A stretch of 36,554 nt of DNA. It comes from Paraburkholderia elongata. GTDB lineage: Bacteria; Pseudomonadota; Gammaproteobacteria; Burkholderiales; Burkholderiaceae. The notes beneath the pieces are model-generated. The model was not told the origin of the DNA, made no database searches, and saw nothing but the letters and a program-made list of their open reading frames with translations. The position numbers were made by a program, and so were the translations under genes. The stretch covers positions 1-36,554 of the forward strand of contig NZ_WOEZ01000041.1 of assembly GCF_013177735.1 (NCBI RefSeq), in the 5' to 3' direction. This document shows positions 25,135-32,568 of the stretch, in pieces (positions within the stretch are counted from its first letter, which is position 1; every line of letters begins with the position of its first letter).

Positions 25135-25338
25135 TATACGTGGATGCGCGCTTGTTCAAGCCATTTGTGTTGCTTGAGACTCGCTGCAAGGTCATGTGCC
25201 CGGCTCGCGCCGGAGGATGAAAAGAAAATGCGAGATGCATGTTTTCAGGCATGCGCCCAAATATATTCAAATCCACGGGAAATGACGCGTTCTTCGCGCA
25301 TCGCGTGCAGGCTTAATAGAGAAATACCCTCGATGCCT

Positions 25339-25365
25339 TAAGTACACGAGGATCCGATCCGATAA
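25339..25365 (+). promoter_or_regulatory. Sigma-28 (FliA)-like promoter for the chemoreceptor gene
   Basis: TAAG, a 15-nt spacer and TCCGATAA match TAAA-N15-GCCGATAA at 10 of 12 positions. It lies 171 bp upstream of ATG 25537, within a 400-bp non-coding stretch. A chemoreceptor is the kind of gene FliA controls. Confidence 0.5.
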
Positions 25366-25370
25366 CCGGT

Positions 25371-25387
25371 AAATGGGATACCCATTT
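25371..25387. promoter_or_regulatory. Perfect inverted repeat at the predicted transcription start
   Basis: AAATGGG-ATA-CCCATTT has 7-bp perfect arms. It begins six bases after the sigma-28-like -10 box, so it would cover the start point and could be an operator. The binding protein is unknown. Confidence 0.4.
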
Positions 25388-25536
25388 ATTGCCTGACGTT
25401 CGACGCGCTTTAGCGATGCGTCTTATGGCAGGCACGAAGGGTAAACCGCGCGGGGCTGCCGCAATGATCGGCAGCCAGATAGACGCTCCCATGCCTGGAC
25501 CTGAGAGTCCATTGCGAACGCTTTAACGTTTCGTTA

Positions 25537-27291
25537 TTGGAGAAAAAAATGACACTCAAAAACTTCACCATCAAGACCAAACTCATTGCCGGCTTCGGCA
25601 TGCTGTCTTTCATTGTTGTCGCGGTTTCCGGCCTTTCCTTGAAAGCGCTGAGCGATTCGACCGATGGATTTTCCACCTTCGTACACGGCATCAACGCACG
25701 CGCCGACATGGCCGTGCAGGTTCGAACCGCTGTAGACCGCCGGGCGATCGCGGCGCGCAATCTCGTGCTCGTGACCAAACCTCAAGACCTCGAAGTAGAG
25801 AAAGCCGATGTGACGCGCGCACACGAAGACGTGCAAGCCGACCTGAAAAAACTCAACGACATGATCGCGAACGCGACCGATACGTCGGAGAAAGCACGCA
25901 GCCTTGTCGCTGAGATCAATCGGATCGAATCGGCTTATGGTCCGGTCGCGCTCAACATCGTCAATCTCGCGCTCACCAACAAGCGTGACGAAGCGATCGT
26001 CGAGATGGACGATCATTGCCGGCCGCTGCTCGCCGCGCTGATTCGCGCGACCAACGCGTATGCCGACTACACGCGCACACGCCAGGAACAACTGGTCAAC
26101 GAGTACACGGCGCATTACGAAAACCAGCGCAATCTGTTGATCGCGATCTGCCTCATCGCGTTGGGGCTCGCCTTCAGCGCGTGCGTGGTGATCACGCGTG
26201 CGGTGACCGGACCGCTGCGTTTTGCGATCGGCGTCGCGCGCACCGTGTCGGAAGGCGATCTGCGCACGCACATCATCGTCGACGGCAGCGACGAAACCAG
26301 CAAACTGCTGACAGCCCTGCGCGAGATGAACGAACGGCTGACGGCGATCGTCGGACGCGTGCGCGACAGCAGCAGCAGCATCGCCAGCGCGGCACGCCAG
26401 ATCGCGGCAGGCAATATGGACCTGAGCCAGCGTACCGAGCAGCAGGCGGCGTCGTTGCAGGAAACCGCTTCCAGCATGGAGGAACTCACCTCCACCGTTA
26501 AGCAGAACGCCGACAACGCGCAGCAAGGCAGCACGCTGGCTGCGAATGCGTCGTCGGTGGCGAAAAAGGGTAGCGAGGTCGTCGGCCAGGTGGTGAACAC
26601 GATGCACGACATCAGCGATAGCTCGACCAAGATCGCGGACATCACCGGCATCATCGAAGGCATTGCGTTCCAGACGAACATCCTTGCGCTGAACGCAGCC
26701 GTCGAAGCCGCGCGCGCGGGCGAACAAGGGCGGGGTTTCGCGGTGGTCGCAAGCGAAGTCAGAAGCCTGGCGCAACGTTCATCGAGCGCGGCTAAGGAGA
26801 TCAAGGATCTGATCACCACCTCCGTGGACAAGATCCGTGATGGCTCGGCGCTTGCCGGCGAGGCGGGTAAGACGATGGCCGAAGTGACTCAGGCGGTCGC
26901 GCGAGTGACCGACATCATGTCGGAGATCGCGGCGGCATCAATTGAACAAAGCCGTGGGATCGAGCAGGTCAATCTTGCGATTACCCAGATGGACAATGTC
27001 ACGCAGCAGAATGCAGCGCTGGTGGAAGAGGCGGCGGCGGCTTCGCGGTCGATGGAAGACCAGGGGCAACAGTTGAATGAGGCGGTGGCGTTTTTTCAGG
27101 TGAAGGATGCTGCACCTGCGGTGGCGGCTGCTCCTGCCCGGCCGGAAGCGCCGCGGCGCGAGGTTGCGGTTCCTCTTGCAGCTAAGCGTGTTGCGCGGGC
27201 TTCGGGAGTTGCGCCAGTTGCTGCGCTGGCTACTGCGGCTGCCGGTGCCGGTGCGGGTGCAACTGCGGATGACGGGTGGGATAAGTTCTGA
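25537..27291 (+). CDS. Methyl-accepting chemotaxis protein with C-terminal tether
   Basis: This 584-residue receptor has a first membrane helix (about 10-32), a helical periplasmic sensor (about 35-190), a second membrane helix (about 192-214), HAMP (about 215-270; [20 protein letters not shown]) and the methylation/signalling region with tip [36 protein letters not shown]. After an Ala/Pro-rich flexible linker (about 525-578) it ends in GWDKF, which fits the xWxxF pentapeptide used to tether CheR/CheB. GGAG seven bases before ATG supports the start. The ligand is unknown. A sigma-28-like promoter and a palindrome lie upstream. Confidence 0.93.
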   Translation: MEKKMTLKNFTIKTKLIAGFGMLSFIVVAVSGLSLKALSDSTDGFSTFVHGINARADMAVQVRTAVDRRAIAARNLVLVTKPQDLEVEKADVTRAHEDVQADLKKLNDMIANATDTSEKARSLVAEINRIESAYGPVALNIVNLALTNKRDEAIVEMDDHCRPLLAALIRATNAYADYTRTRQEQLVNEYTAHYENQRNLLIAICLIALGLAFSACVVITRAVTGPLRFAIGVARTVSEGDLRTHIIVDGSDETSKLLTALREMNERLTAIVGRVRDSSSSIASAARQIAAGNMDLSQRTEQQAASLQETASSMEELTSTVKQNADNAQQGSTLAANASSVAKKGSEVVGQVVNTMHDISDSSTKIADITGIIEGIAFQTNILALNAAVEAARAGEQGRGFAVVASEVRSLAQRSSSAAKEIKDLITTSVDKIRDGSALAGEAGKTMAEVTQAVARVTDIMSEIAAASIEQSRGIEQVNLAITQMDNVTQQNAALVEEAAAASRSMEDQGQQLNEAVAFFQVKDAAPAVAAAPARPEAPRREVAVPLAAKRVARASGVAPVAALATAAAGAGAGATADDGWDKF

Positions 27292-27308
27292 TCGGGGTTC
27301 TTCCGATG

Positions 27309-27340
27309 ACGCGTCGCTCACCTCACGGGCGACGCGTTTG
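27309..27340 (+). terminator. Probable terminator after the chemoreceptor gene
   Basis: ACGCGTCGC and GCGACGCGT form a 9-bp stem with an 11-nt loop, 18 bp after the stop codon. Only three T follow, so efficiency may be low. Confidence 0.5.
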
Positions 27341-27422
27341 CAAAGTCACAAGCAATGCTCAACGCTGCAGGCTACAGGGCAACCGCAGCACCAGGTAAAA
27401 AACCCGAAGCCAGAAACGCGAA

Positions 27423-27441
27423 AACCGGCGCGTAGCCGGTT
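27423..27441 (-). terminator. Hairpin, possible terminator of the exoribonuclease gene
   Basis: AACCGGC and GCCGGTT form a 7-bp stem with a 5-nt loop, followed on the minus strand by TTCGCGTTT. It is about 200 bp after the stop at 27644. The gap 27341-27643 shows nothing else that I can identify. Confidence 0.35.
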
Positions 27442-27643
27442 CTCACGTGGAAACAGAATCCTCTTGGTGAGGAGGGCTACTGAACTGTTGTAAAAACGCC
27501 TAAAGAACAGGCTGAGTTTTTCTCCGCAGCGTTTCAGCGTTCCCCTACATTTGCCCCAAAGCCGATGCGGCTGCAAATCTGGCCTCAAAGCCCGACCGCA
27601 GCAACTGCAACAAGACTCCCGAGAAGCACCGACTTCTCATAAA

Positions 27644-28099
27644 TTATCGCCATTTCTGCCCGGCGCCAATCCCTGTTTTTGATTGAAAGCAGACGAGATT
27701 GGCGCGCGCATCCCACAGGGCGTGATGCCGATGGCCATGCTCTGCAAAGAACGCATCAAGACCTGCCTCCTGCTGCCACCCTTTCGGAAAGCTCCCAATG
27801 AGGCTTTCGAGCAATCGCAGGTCGACGTCGTTGTCATAGCAGAGGATGGGACGCGTGCGAACCGAGACCCGCTTCAGCCAGTCCATCACCTCCTTCTGAA
27901 GCTGCGCAAGTGGCATCGCGCGGCCGGCGGGAGAGCCGAGTTGCGGCAAAACGGTTTCCCGCACGAATTCGCTGCATCGTGAATGGTCGAAGTCGCTAGA
28001 TTCGCCATAGAACTCGTCTCCATTTTCGGCGACCAGCGCAACACTGATTAGCTCACGGTCCTGCAAATTGGTGAACTCGGTATCGATGAATACGCGCAT
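27644..28099 (-). CDS. Rv2179c-like 3'-5' exoribonuclease (RNase T fold)
   Basis: This 151-residue protein starts MRVFIDTEFTNLQDRELISVALVAENGDEFYGES, very like the Rv2179c-type exoribonuclease family as I recall it. The DEDDh-type catalytic residues appear as D6 and E8 (DTE), an aspartate in CYDNDVDLRLL, and H and D in HHALWDARAN. It would degrade RNA from the 3' end with divalent metals; the natural substrate is unknown. The frame is open to 28225, but the extension is unlike the family; ATG 28099 opens directly into the first strand. No good Shine-Dalgarno is visible. It is divergent from a HTH gene fragment. Confidence 0.85.
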   Translation of the reverse strand: MRVFIDTEFTNLQDRELISVALVAENGDEFYGESSDFDHSRCSEFVRETVLPQLGSPAGRAMPLAQLQKEVMDWLKRVSVRTRPILCYDNDVDLRLLESLIGSFPKGWQQEAGLDAFFAEHGHRHHALWDARANLVCFQSKTGIGAGQKWR

Positions 28100-28107
28100 G
28101 TGTATCG

Positions 28108-28260
28108 TTGGTTGAGTTCGGCCTCGCCAAGCAGGCCATCTATGACCGCCATTCAACTGGCGGGAACTTGCCTCCTTGTAGATGGCTCCCGAATCGTAAC
28201 GTGCTTCGAATTCCCACGAGGCCAATCCCTATCCAGCCCGTGAACGCACGGCCGAATCCT
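28108..28260 (+). pseudogene. Decayed paralogue of the HTH/AlpA-like gene
   Basis: The segment LAKQAIYDRHSTGGNLPP (28123-28176) matches LSEQTIYNRHSNGGDLPR of the gene at 28402, and similarity weakens after it (RNVLRIP against RRLLRFKV). The recognition helix and wing are thus duplicated, but the N-terminal part and the end are lost or unrecognisable and no start codon with a ribosome-binding site is seen. A small working protein is possible but less likely. Confidence 0.5.
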
Positions 28261-28352
28261 TCGTGCTCAGGCAACACCTTTCAACAACTGCGCAGCATTG
28301 CAGCAATGCAAGCAGCGTCCGGCAAAAACACGTAATCATCCTCGTAGCCCGC

Positions 28353-28361
28353 ACATATACT
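28353..28361 (+). promoter_or_regulatory. -10-like box shared with the trfA upstream region
   Basis: ACATATACT, followed by a similar stretch to TGC(A/C)GTC, matches the sequence at 32514 in 15 of 19 bases. TATACT is a good -10; the -35 is not clear. It lies about 40 bp before GTG 28402. Confidence 0.4.
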
Positions 28362-28401
28362 TCGTGCAGTCGTGTGATTGCGTACCCGGAAACGTGACAC
28401 C

Positions 28402-28644
28402 GTGGAAGACAAACTCCTCACCCCCAGGATGCTCGCAGTGATGCTCTGCCTCTCCGAGCAAACCATTTACAACCGGCATTCGAACGGCGGCGACTTGCCT
28501 CGGGCCACCGAGGTTAGGCGGCTCCTCCGCTTTAAGGTATCGGACCTCGAAGCCTGGCTGGTCAGCAAGTCCACACCCATTGGCCAGCCGCTTGTCCATG
28601 CCGTAACGCTGGCCGAGCAGATTGCCGCGCGCCAATCCCGCTGA
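28402..28644 (+). CDS. Small HTH DNA-binding protein (AlpA/MerR-like)
   Basis: From GTG 28402 the protein has 80 residues. LLTPRMLAVMLCLSEQTIYNRHSNGGDLP is a winged helix-turn-helix of the AlpA/excisionase type, followed by RLLRFKVSDLEAWL, which is the usual end of this domain. Such proteins are common in phage, plasmid and island DNA as regulators. An in-frame TTG at 28378 would add eight residues; GTG is preferred but uncertain. A broken copy lies just upstream. The -10-like box in front is shared with the replication initiator gene, so the two may be co-regulated. Confidence 0.75.
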   Translation: MEDKLLTPRMLAVMLCLSEQTIYNRHSNGGDLPRATEVRRLLRFKVSDLEAWLVSKSTPIGQPLVHAVTLAEQIAARQSR

Positions 28645-28671
28645 ACTGTAGGTCCAAGTCCCACAAGCAAT

Positions 28672-28693
28672 CGCCCCGGCGGCAACCGGGGCG
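28672..28693 (+). terminator. GC-rich hairpin after the HTH gene
   Basis: CGCCCCGG and CCGGGGCG form a perfect 8-bp stem around CGGCAA, 27 bp after the stop codon. No T run follows, so it may be a Rho-dependent or mRNA-stabilising structure. Confidence 0.4.
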
Positions 28694-28862
28694 AGAGGGG
28701 GCCGAAGCGCACTTATGCTCATTCACGCTGAAGTATAAGGGCGCGGGATATCCATGAACCGCCGCATATCAGCACGCGGAGGAAATATTTTTTGCATTGA
28801 GGTCAGGTGACAGGCTGAAGCGGCACACACGAGGTGTGCCATGTCCTCTGTTTCGCCGACGG

Positions 28863-29261
28863 CTAGGCACCCCATAACTGCGGCGACTTCCACGTTCTAC
28901 CGGCTGGCAGCTGCTCAAGCATGGTCGCCCGGATATGGGGAGTGTCGTTGAGCACCCACTGCCCTGTGAAATCGCCGAACCATTCGTCCATCGTGTAGGT
29001 GTCGTCGTATCCTCGCAGATTGACGGTTCCGGTGTAACCATCGCGGACCAGGTCCAGGACGTCCGACAGTTCGTTGAGCGTCTGCTGGTAGGCGCTTTCC
29101 AGGTCGAGGACCGGCCAGCGCTCCTGGATGGGATAGCCGGCGCAGAGCGCACGCACGCGCGCGTCGACGCTCGCCCGCACCGCTGGCGTGTCGACGAGCG
29201 GACTGATTTTCTGCGCTTGGAGCGCGTCAAAAAACTCCTGAACCGTCAACCGGTCGGCCAT
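28863..29261 (-). CDS. Hypothetical protein, 132 residues
   Basis: I do not recognise the family. The protein is soluble and mildly acidic. Its N-terminal half is helical (RLTVQEFFDALQAQKISPLVD, VRASVDARVRALCAGYPIQERWPVLDLESAYQQTL) and its C-terminal half has aromatic residues (YDDTYTMDEWFGDFTGQWVLNDTPHIRATML). Codon use looks like that of neighbouring genes. A weak GAGA is found before ATG 29261. No partner gene is adjacent. It is isolated on the minus strand among accessory genes. Confidence 0.65.
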   Translation of the reverse strand: MADRLTVQEFFDALQAQKISPLVDTPAVRASVDARVRALCAGYPIQERWPVLDLESAYQQTLNELSDVLDLVRDGYTGTVNLRGYDDTYTMDEWFGDFTGQWVLNDTPHIRATMLEQLPAGRTWKSPQLWGA

Positions 29262-29348
29262 CGGTTGTCTCTACAGGAATGCGGTATCAAAAGCGATGAT
29301 ACTGCGCGATACCGGCACCTCGACAGGTGCGCGCGGCGGTTCTTCCCA

Positions 29349-29486
29349 TCACGATGAAATACATCCATGACTATTGCCGTCGATGAACCGACACGAGGGG
29401 AAGCGATGGCGCTCCAGGAACGCGACGAGCGCCATCTCCAGCTGCTCGCGCGCAAGGTTGATGCGGTTGCAGGCTTGCGAGGTCAT
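29349..29486 (-). pseudogene. Truncated hypothetical protein remnant
   Basis: ATG 29486 starts a short frame with NRINLAREQLEMALVAFLERHRFPS, which recalls the start of a widespread hypothetical family whose members continue with a segment like ALTLAGAAEEILG. Here that segment is replaced by unrelated residues and a stop after 45 codons. The match is from memory and weak. The rest of 29262-29575 shows no gene. Confidence 0.3.
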
Positions 29487-29575
29487 GCCCAGGCTCCGGG
29501 ACGGATGTGGAGGTTCCAGTCTATTGCTGCGGTGGCGCGTGCAAGAGAAATACTGCTGCGTCCGCTGCCACGCCG

Positions 29576-29603
29576 TAAAGTTTCCGCGCCCCGGAGCCGA
29601 TAA
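29576..29603 (+). promoter_or_regulatory. Near-perfect sigma-28 (FliA) promoter for the MASE1 cyclase
   Basis: An exact TAAAGTTT and an exact GCCGATAA are separated by 12 nt; the FliA consensus has 11. It lies 120 bp upstream of ATG 29724. This is the best FliA match in the window. Confidence 0.7.
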
Positions 29604-29672
29604 ACAACCTCGTAGGGCGGCAAGGCGCCCTTGTTCGACGCGCCTTCGAAGCCATGCCCGCTGTGCGGGACT

Positions 29673-29686
29673 CTTCCGGCCGGAAG
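29673..29686. promoter_or_regulatory. Perfect 14-bp palindrome upstream of the MASE1 cyclase
   Basis: CTTCCGGCCGGAAG is self-complementary and lies 37 bp before ATG 29724, in the expected 5' leader of the sigma-28 transcript. It may be an operator or an mRNA hairpin. Confidence 0.35.
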
Positions 29687-29723
29687 GTTGCACAGGAAAA
29701 TAAGCAGATAGCTGAGAAAAAAA

Positions 29724-31628
29724 ATGAAGAATCCGGCTGCTCACCGCTCGCCTAGATTGCGAGCAGCCTCACCGTCATCGCGCCTCACCGCGGGGGATGT
29801 CTGGCATCTGTTGCTTGCGCTCATGGTCACGACGCTGACCTGCCTCGCCAGCGGCGCGCTGAAAACGATGGCGGGCGAAATCGCGCCGATATGGCTGACC
29901 AATGCGGTGCTGCTGTCACAGCTGATGGCCGCATCGCGACGGCAACGATACTGGGTCTTCGCTGGCGGAGTCCTCGGAAATCTGGCGGCCAATCTCTATG
30001 TGGGCGAGAGCCTCGGGGTATCCGCTGCGTACTCGTCGGCCGACATCGTCGAGGTCCTGATTGCGTTCGCCTTTACACCGCGCGTCTCGACTGTCTCCGA
30101 GCTGGTCCGACTGAAACCGCTTGTGAGGTTCGTGACGGGCGGCGTGCTGCTAGCGCCTGCCGTATCCGGCGTCCTCGCGACGACGCTGCTGCGCGGGCAG
30201 CTGAACTGGCATTTGCTGCCCAGCCTGGCCAACTGGTATGTCTCGGATGCGCTGAGCCTCGCCATCTTCACGCCCGCCGCCCTGGTGTTCTGGACCGGCG
30301 AAGTCGCGCATCTCCTGCGTGCTGGCCAACTCCGGAAGACCGCCTTCCTGTTGCTGCTGGTTTGCATTGTCACGGCAGGCGTATTTGGTCAAAGCCGGTT
30401 TCCGCTCCTCTACTGGGCGCTGCCGCCCATCGTGCTGCTGGCGTTTCAGGCGGACCTCGCGGGCGTCATGGTCGGGCTGCTGCTGTGTCTCGGCATCGCC
30501 GTGTCGTTCACGATGCGCGGGTCCGGGCCGCTCTGGGTCTTTCCCTACGAAACCATGCAAGGCCGCATCTTCGGGCTGCAGCTCTTTCTGGTTGCCGCAC
30601 TCGGCATTGCCCTGCCCATCAGCGCCACCCAGGCGCAGCGAAACCGCCTGTTCAGGTTGCTGCGCGATGGCGAACGGCGATATCGTGTGCTCGCGGAAAA
30701 CGCGAGCGATATCGTCATGAGTCTGGGGCTCGACGGCCGGCTCACCTACGTGTCGCCGCGGATTACCGCATTGCTGGGCCACACCGTTGACCAGGCGATG
30801 GGCGCGTACCTGCCCGACCTGGCGCTGTCCGACGACCGCGGTGCCCTGACGGTGGCCATCGAAAAAGTGGCGTCGGGCGAATCCGAAGCTTCCCAGGCCA
30901 GTCGCCTCCTGCACAGGAACGGTGGTGCCGTCTGGATGGAGACGCACCTGCGCTGCGTCATCGACCCGTACTCGGGCAATCCGGACTCCCTGACCGCCAC
31001 CATCCGCAACATTACGGAACAAAAGCTGGCGGACCAGCGGGCCGCCGACGAGCGCGCGGAGTTGCAGGGGCTCGCTTTCCGCGACGGGCTGACGGGGCTC
31101 TTCAACCGGCGTCATTTCGACCGCGAGCTGGGACGTCACTGGCAACAGACGTCGCGGGCCGACAAGCGGGGGAATCTCGCGGTCATCATGGCCGACGTGG
31201 ACGCCTACAAGAGCTATAACGACTGGTTTGGCCACCAGCGAGGTGACGAATGCCTGCGCACGATTGCGGCAGCAATTTCGTCTGCCACTTCGCGTGCGAC
31301 TGATACGGTAGCCCGGTATGGTGGAGAAGAGTTTGCCCTCATATTGCCGGATACGGACGACGCGGGTGCGCTGATTGTGGCCGAGCGAATCCGGCGGGCT
31401 GTGGAGTGCCTTAACATTCCACACGAGGCGAGCAGTCCGGGCATCGTCACGATTAGCGTGGGCGTCGCTGCGACGCAGGCCGGACAGGACAGCGCCCCTG
31501 CAATGCTCGTCGGAGCCGCCGACCGCGCACTGTATGCTGCCAAACAGCAGGGCCGGAATTGTATATGCGTTGCAGGCGTCGATGAGCAGGAGCCGACAGA
31601 GCCTGAATTGCGCGTCAAGCGAGGCTAA
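29724..31628 (+). CDS. MASE1-PAS-GGDEF diguanylate cyclase
   Basis: This 634-residue inner-membrane protein begins with a MASE1-type sensor of about eight hydrophobic segments (about 25-310; GEIAPIWLTNAVLL, GGVLGNLAANL, NWYVSDALSLAIFTPA). A PAS domain follows (about 318-438; YRVLAENASDIVMSLGLDGRLTYVSP), then a GGDEF domain (about 450-615). The active site is GGEEF (533-537), and RATD provides the I-site five residues earlier, so regulated c-di-GMP synthesis is expected. Signals for MASE1 are largely unknown. A purine-rich GAGAAAAAAA precedes the ATG. A nearly perfect FliA promoter upstream places it in the motility regulon, although it sits beside the plasmid-like replication region. Confidence 0.92.
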   Translation: MKNPAAHRSPRLRAASPSSRLTAGDVWHLLLALMVTTLTCLASGALKTMAGEIAPIWLTNAVLLSQLMAASRRQRYWVFAGGVLGNLAANLYVGESLGVSAAYSSADIVEVLIAFAFTPRVSTVSELVRLKPLVRFVTGGVLLAPAVSGVLATTLLRGQLNWHLLPSLANWYVSDALSLAIFTPAALVFWTGEVAHLLRAGQLRKTAFLLLLVCIVTAGVFGQSRFPLLYWALPPIVLLAFQADLAGVMVGLLLCLGIAVSFTMRGSGPLWVFPYETMQGRIFGLQLFLVAALGIALPISATQAQRNRLFRLLRDGERRYRVLAENASDIVMSLGLDGRLTYVSPRITALLGHTVDQAMGAYLPDLALSDDRGALTVAIEKVASGESEASQASRLLHRNGGAVWMETHLRCVIDPYSGNPDSLTATIRNITEQKLADQRAADERAELQGLAFRDGLTGLFNRRHFDRELGRHWQQTSRADKRGNLAVIMADVDAYKSYNDWFGHQRGDECLRTIAAAISSATSRATDTVARYGGEEFALILPDTDDAGALIVAERIRRAVECLNIPHEASSPGIVTISVGVAATQAGQDSAPAMLVGAADRALYAAKQQGRNCICVAGVDEQEPTEPELRVKRG

Positions 31629-31691
31629 TCGTCGTCGACCGCGAACGTGTACAGCGGTCACCACCTCCCCATTCACCTCTACGGCCCCTCA

Positions 31692-31786
31692 ACGTGGCTT
31701 ATGCTGCACGCGACCTGGCTTTTGCTGCCCGTCACCTGGCCTTTGCTGCACGCCTCACCTTGGAAACCGGCCTTTTGCTGCACGCT
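31692..31786. repeat. Iteron set A (21-bp repeats)
   Basis: Three head-to-tail 21-bp units of ACSTGGCYTWTGCTGC type start at 31692, 31713 and 31734. A fourth, slightly altered copy is at 31766-31786 after an 11-bp gap. A 21-bp period equals two helical turns, as expected for an initiator that binds one face of DNA. Confidence 0.8.
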
Positions 31787-31940
31787 GGCTTCTACAGCTG
31801 CGGCTTGCCCTCGTTTGTCTTGGCCTTTTATCAACGAAGCCCACCTCGCGGGCATCTCACCAGGTCAATCCGACGCTGAAAGAACCGTGGGCGGGTCACG
31901 GGCCGCCTTCCCAGATATCAAGGCCGACGAGCGGGGAGCG

Positions 31941-31956
31941 GTTGATACGTATCAAC
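31941..31956. promoter_or_regulatory. Perfect 16-bp palindrome, possible parS/centromere site
   Basis: GTTGATACGTATCAAC is fully self-complementary. ParB sites of Burkholderia secondary replicons, as I remember them, are also 16-bp palindromes with GTT and AAC ends and CG or GC in the centre. No parA/parB gene is in the window. Confidence 0.45.
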
Positions 31957-32005
31957 GCTATCGCGAGGCAGGCAGTACGGCAGGGCAATGACGTCGGCCC
32001 TGTTT

Positions 32006-32026
32006 AGCCACATCGCCCCGACCCGG
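32006..32026 (+). repeat. Solitary iteron B copy
   Basis: AGCCACATCGCCCCGACCCGG matches the first 15 bases of the tandem iterons at 32406, 400 bp away. TCGCCCCGACCCGG recurs at about 35403 inside another gene, which may be chance. Confidence 0.55.
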
Positions 32027-32097
32027 ACTCACGGGGGATGGACTGAATCCGGAAACCGATGCCGGCTGACCAGGCGTGGGAGGCGACGACGTGACGC

Positions 32098-32337
32098 GTG
32101 CCAGCGTTCGAGCCGGTGCCGAACGGGCTGGGCAGCCTCGACACTATCCAACGCGATACGCTGGCGACGGCGGGCGACGCGTTTTCCCGCGCTGCGCGAC
32201 GACATTCGCCCGTCCTGGCAAGCCAAAGCCACGAGCGAACGCCGAGCCAGCCGTCAGGCATCGCAGCGTCTACCCGGCGGAAGGCGAGCGAAGCGAGCTG
32301 CGTCAATACGGGAAGCATCTGGATTGAGCTGCTCTAG
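32098..32337 (+). CDS. Doubtful small open frame inside the origin region
   Basis: A GTG-started frame of 79 codons has codon use not unlike real genes (EPVPNGLGSLDTIQRDTLATAGDAF) but lacks a ribosome-binding site and any known motif. It may be a decayed gene fragment or chance. Confidence 0.15.
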   Translation: MPAFEPVPNGLGSLDTIQRDTLATAGDAFSRAARRHSPVLASQSHERTPSQPSGIAASTRRKASEASCVNTGSIWIELL

Positions 32338-32364
32338 TTTATGGTTTGCTCGCGTCCCGCCGGC

Positions 32365-32381
32365 AAATACTGCCAGTATTT
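32365..32381. promoter_or_regulatory. 17-bp inverted repeat next to iteron set B
   Basis: AAATACT-GCC-AGTATTT has perfect 7-bp arms and lies 24 bp before the tandem iterons. In iteron plasmids such dyads often bind initiator dimers for autoregulation; that role is inferred here. Confidence 0.45.
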
Positions 32382-32405
32382 CCTCGTTGTTCTGCCACTG
32401 GCCCA

Positions 32406-32468
32406 AGCCACATCGCCCCGCCTTTTAGCCATATCGCCCCGCCTTCTAGCCACAGCGCCCCGCTTATC
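32406..32468. repeat. Iteron set B (three tandem 21-bp repeats)
   Basis: Units AGCCACATCGCCCCGCCTTTT, with the central one AGCCATATCGCCCC... and the last AGCCACAGCGCCCC..., start at 32406, 32427 and 32448 without gaps. They lie about 100 bp before the initiator start codon and overlap its likely control region. Confidence 0.8.
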
Positions 32469-32513
32469 GGTGCGGTGCACCTGCCCAGACGCATCGGCAT
32501 GCACACCATCCGA

Positions 32514-32522
32514 ACATATACT
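32514..32522 (+). promoter_or_regulatory. -10-like box of the initiator gene
   Basis: ACATATACT contains TATACT, 46 bp before GTG 32569. The surrounding 19 bases match those before the HTH gene (28353) in 15 positions. No clear -35 was found. Confidence 0.4.
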
Positions 32523-32568
32523 CTCTGCCGTCCGCCGGGCGGCCATGGAATCCTGATGGAGCAGACCC

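Larger units (their letters stand above)
31629..32568. other. Putative iteron-type replication origin (940-bp non-coding region)
   Basis: Between the cyclase and the TrfA-type initiator there is no convincing gene. The region contains a 21-bp iteron set (31692-31786), a perfect 16-bp palindrome (31941-31956), a single copy of a second iteron (32006-32026), a 17-bp inverted repeat (32365-32381), three tandem copies of the second iteron (32406-32468) and a promoter-like box before the initiator gene. This arrangement is typical of iteron-controlled plasmid origins. No canonical DnaA box or clear AT-rich tract was found by eye. Confidence 0.65.

Noticed and set aside
30150..31676. 508-codon open frame on the minus strand
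   Set aside because: Antisense shadow of the MASE1-PAS-GGDEF gene, with no recognisable domain.
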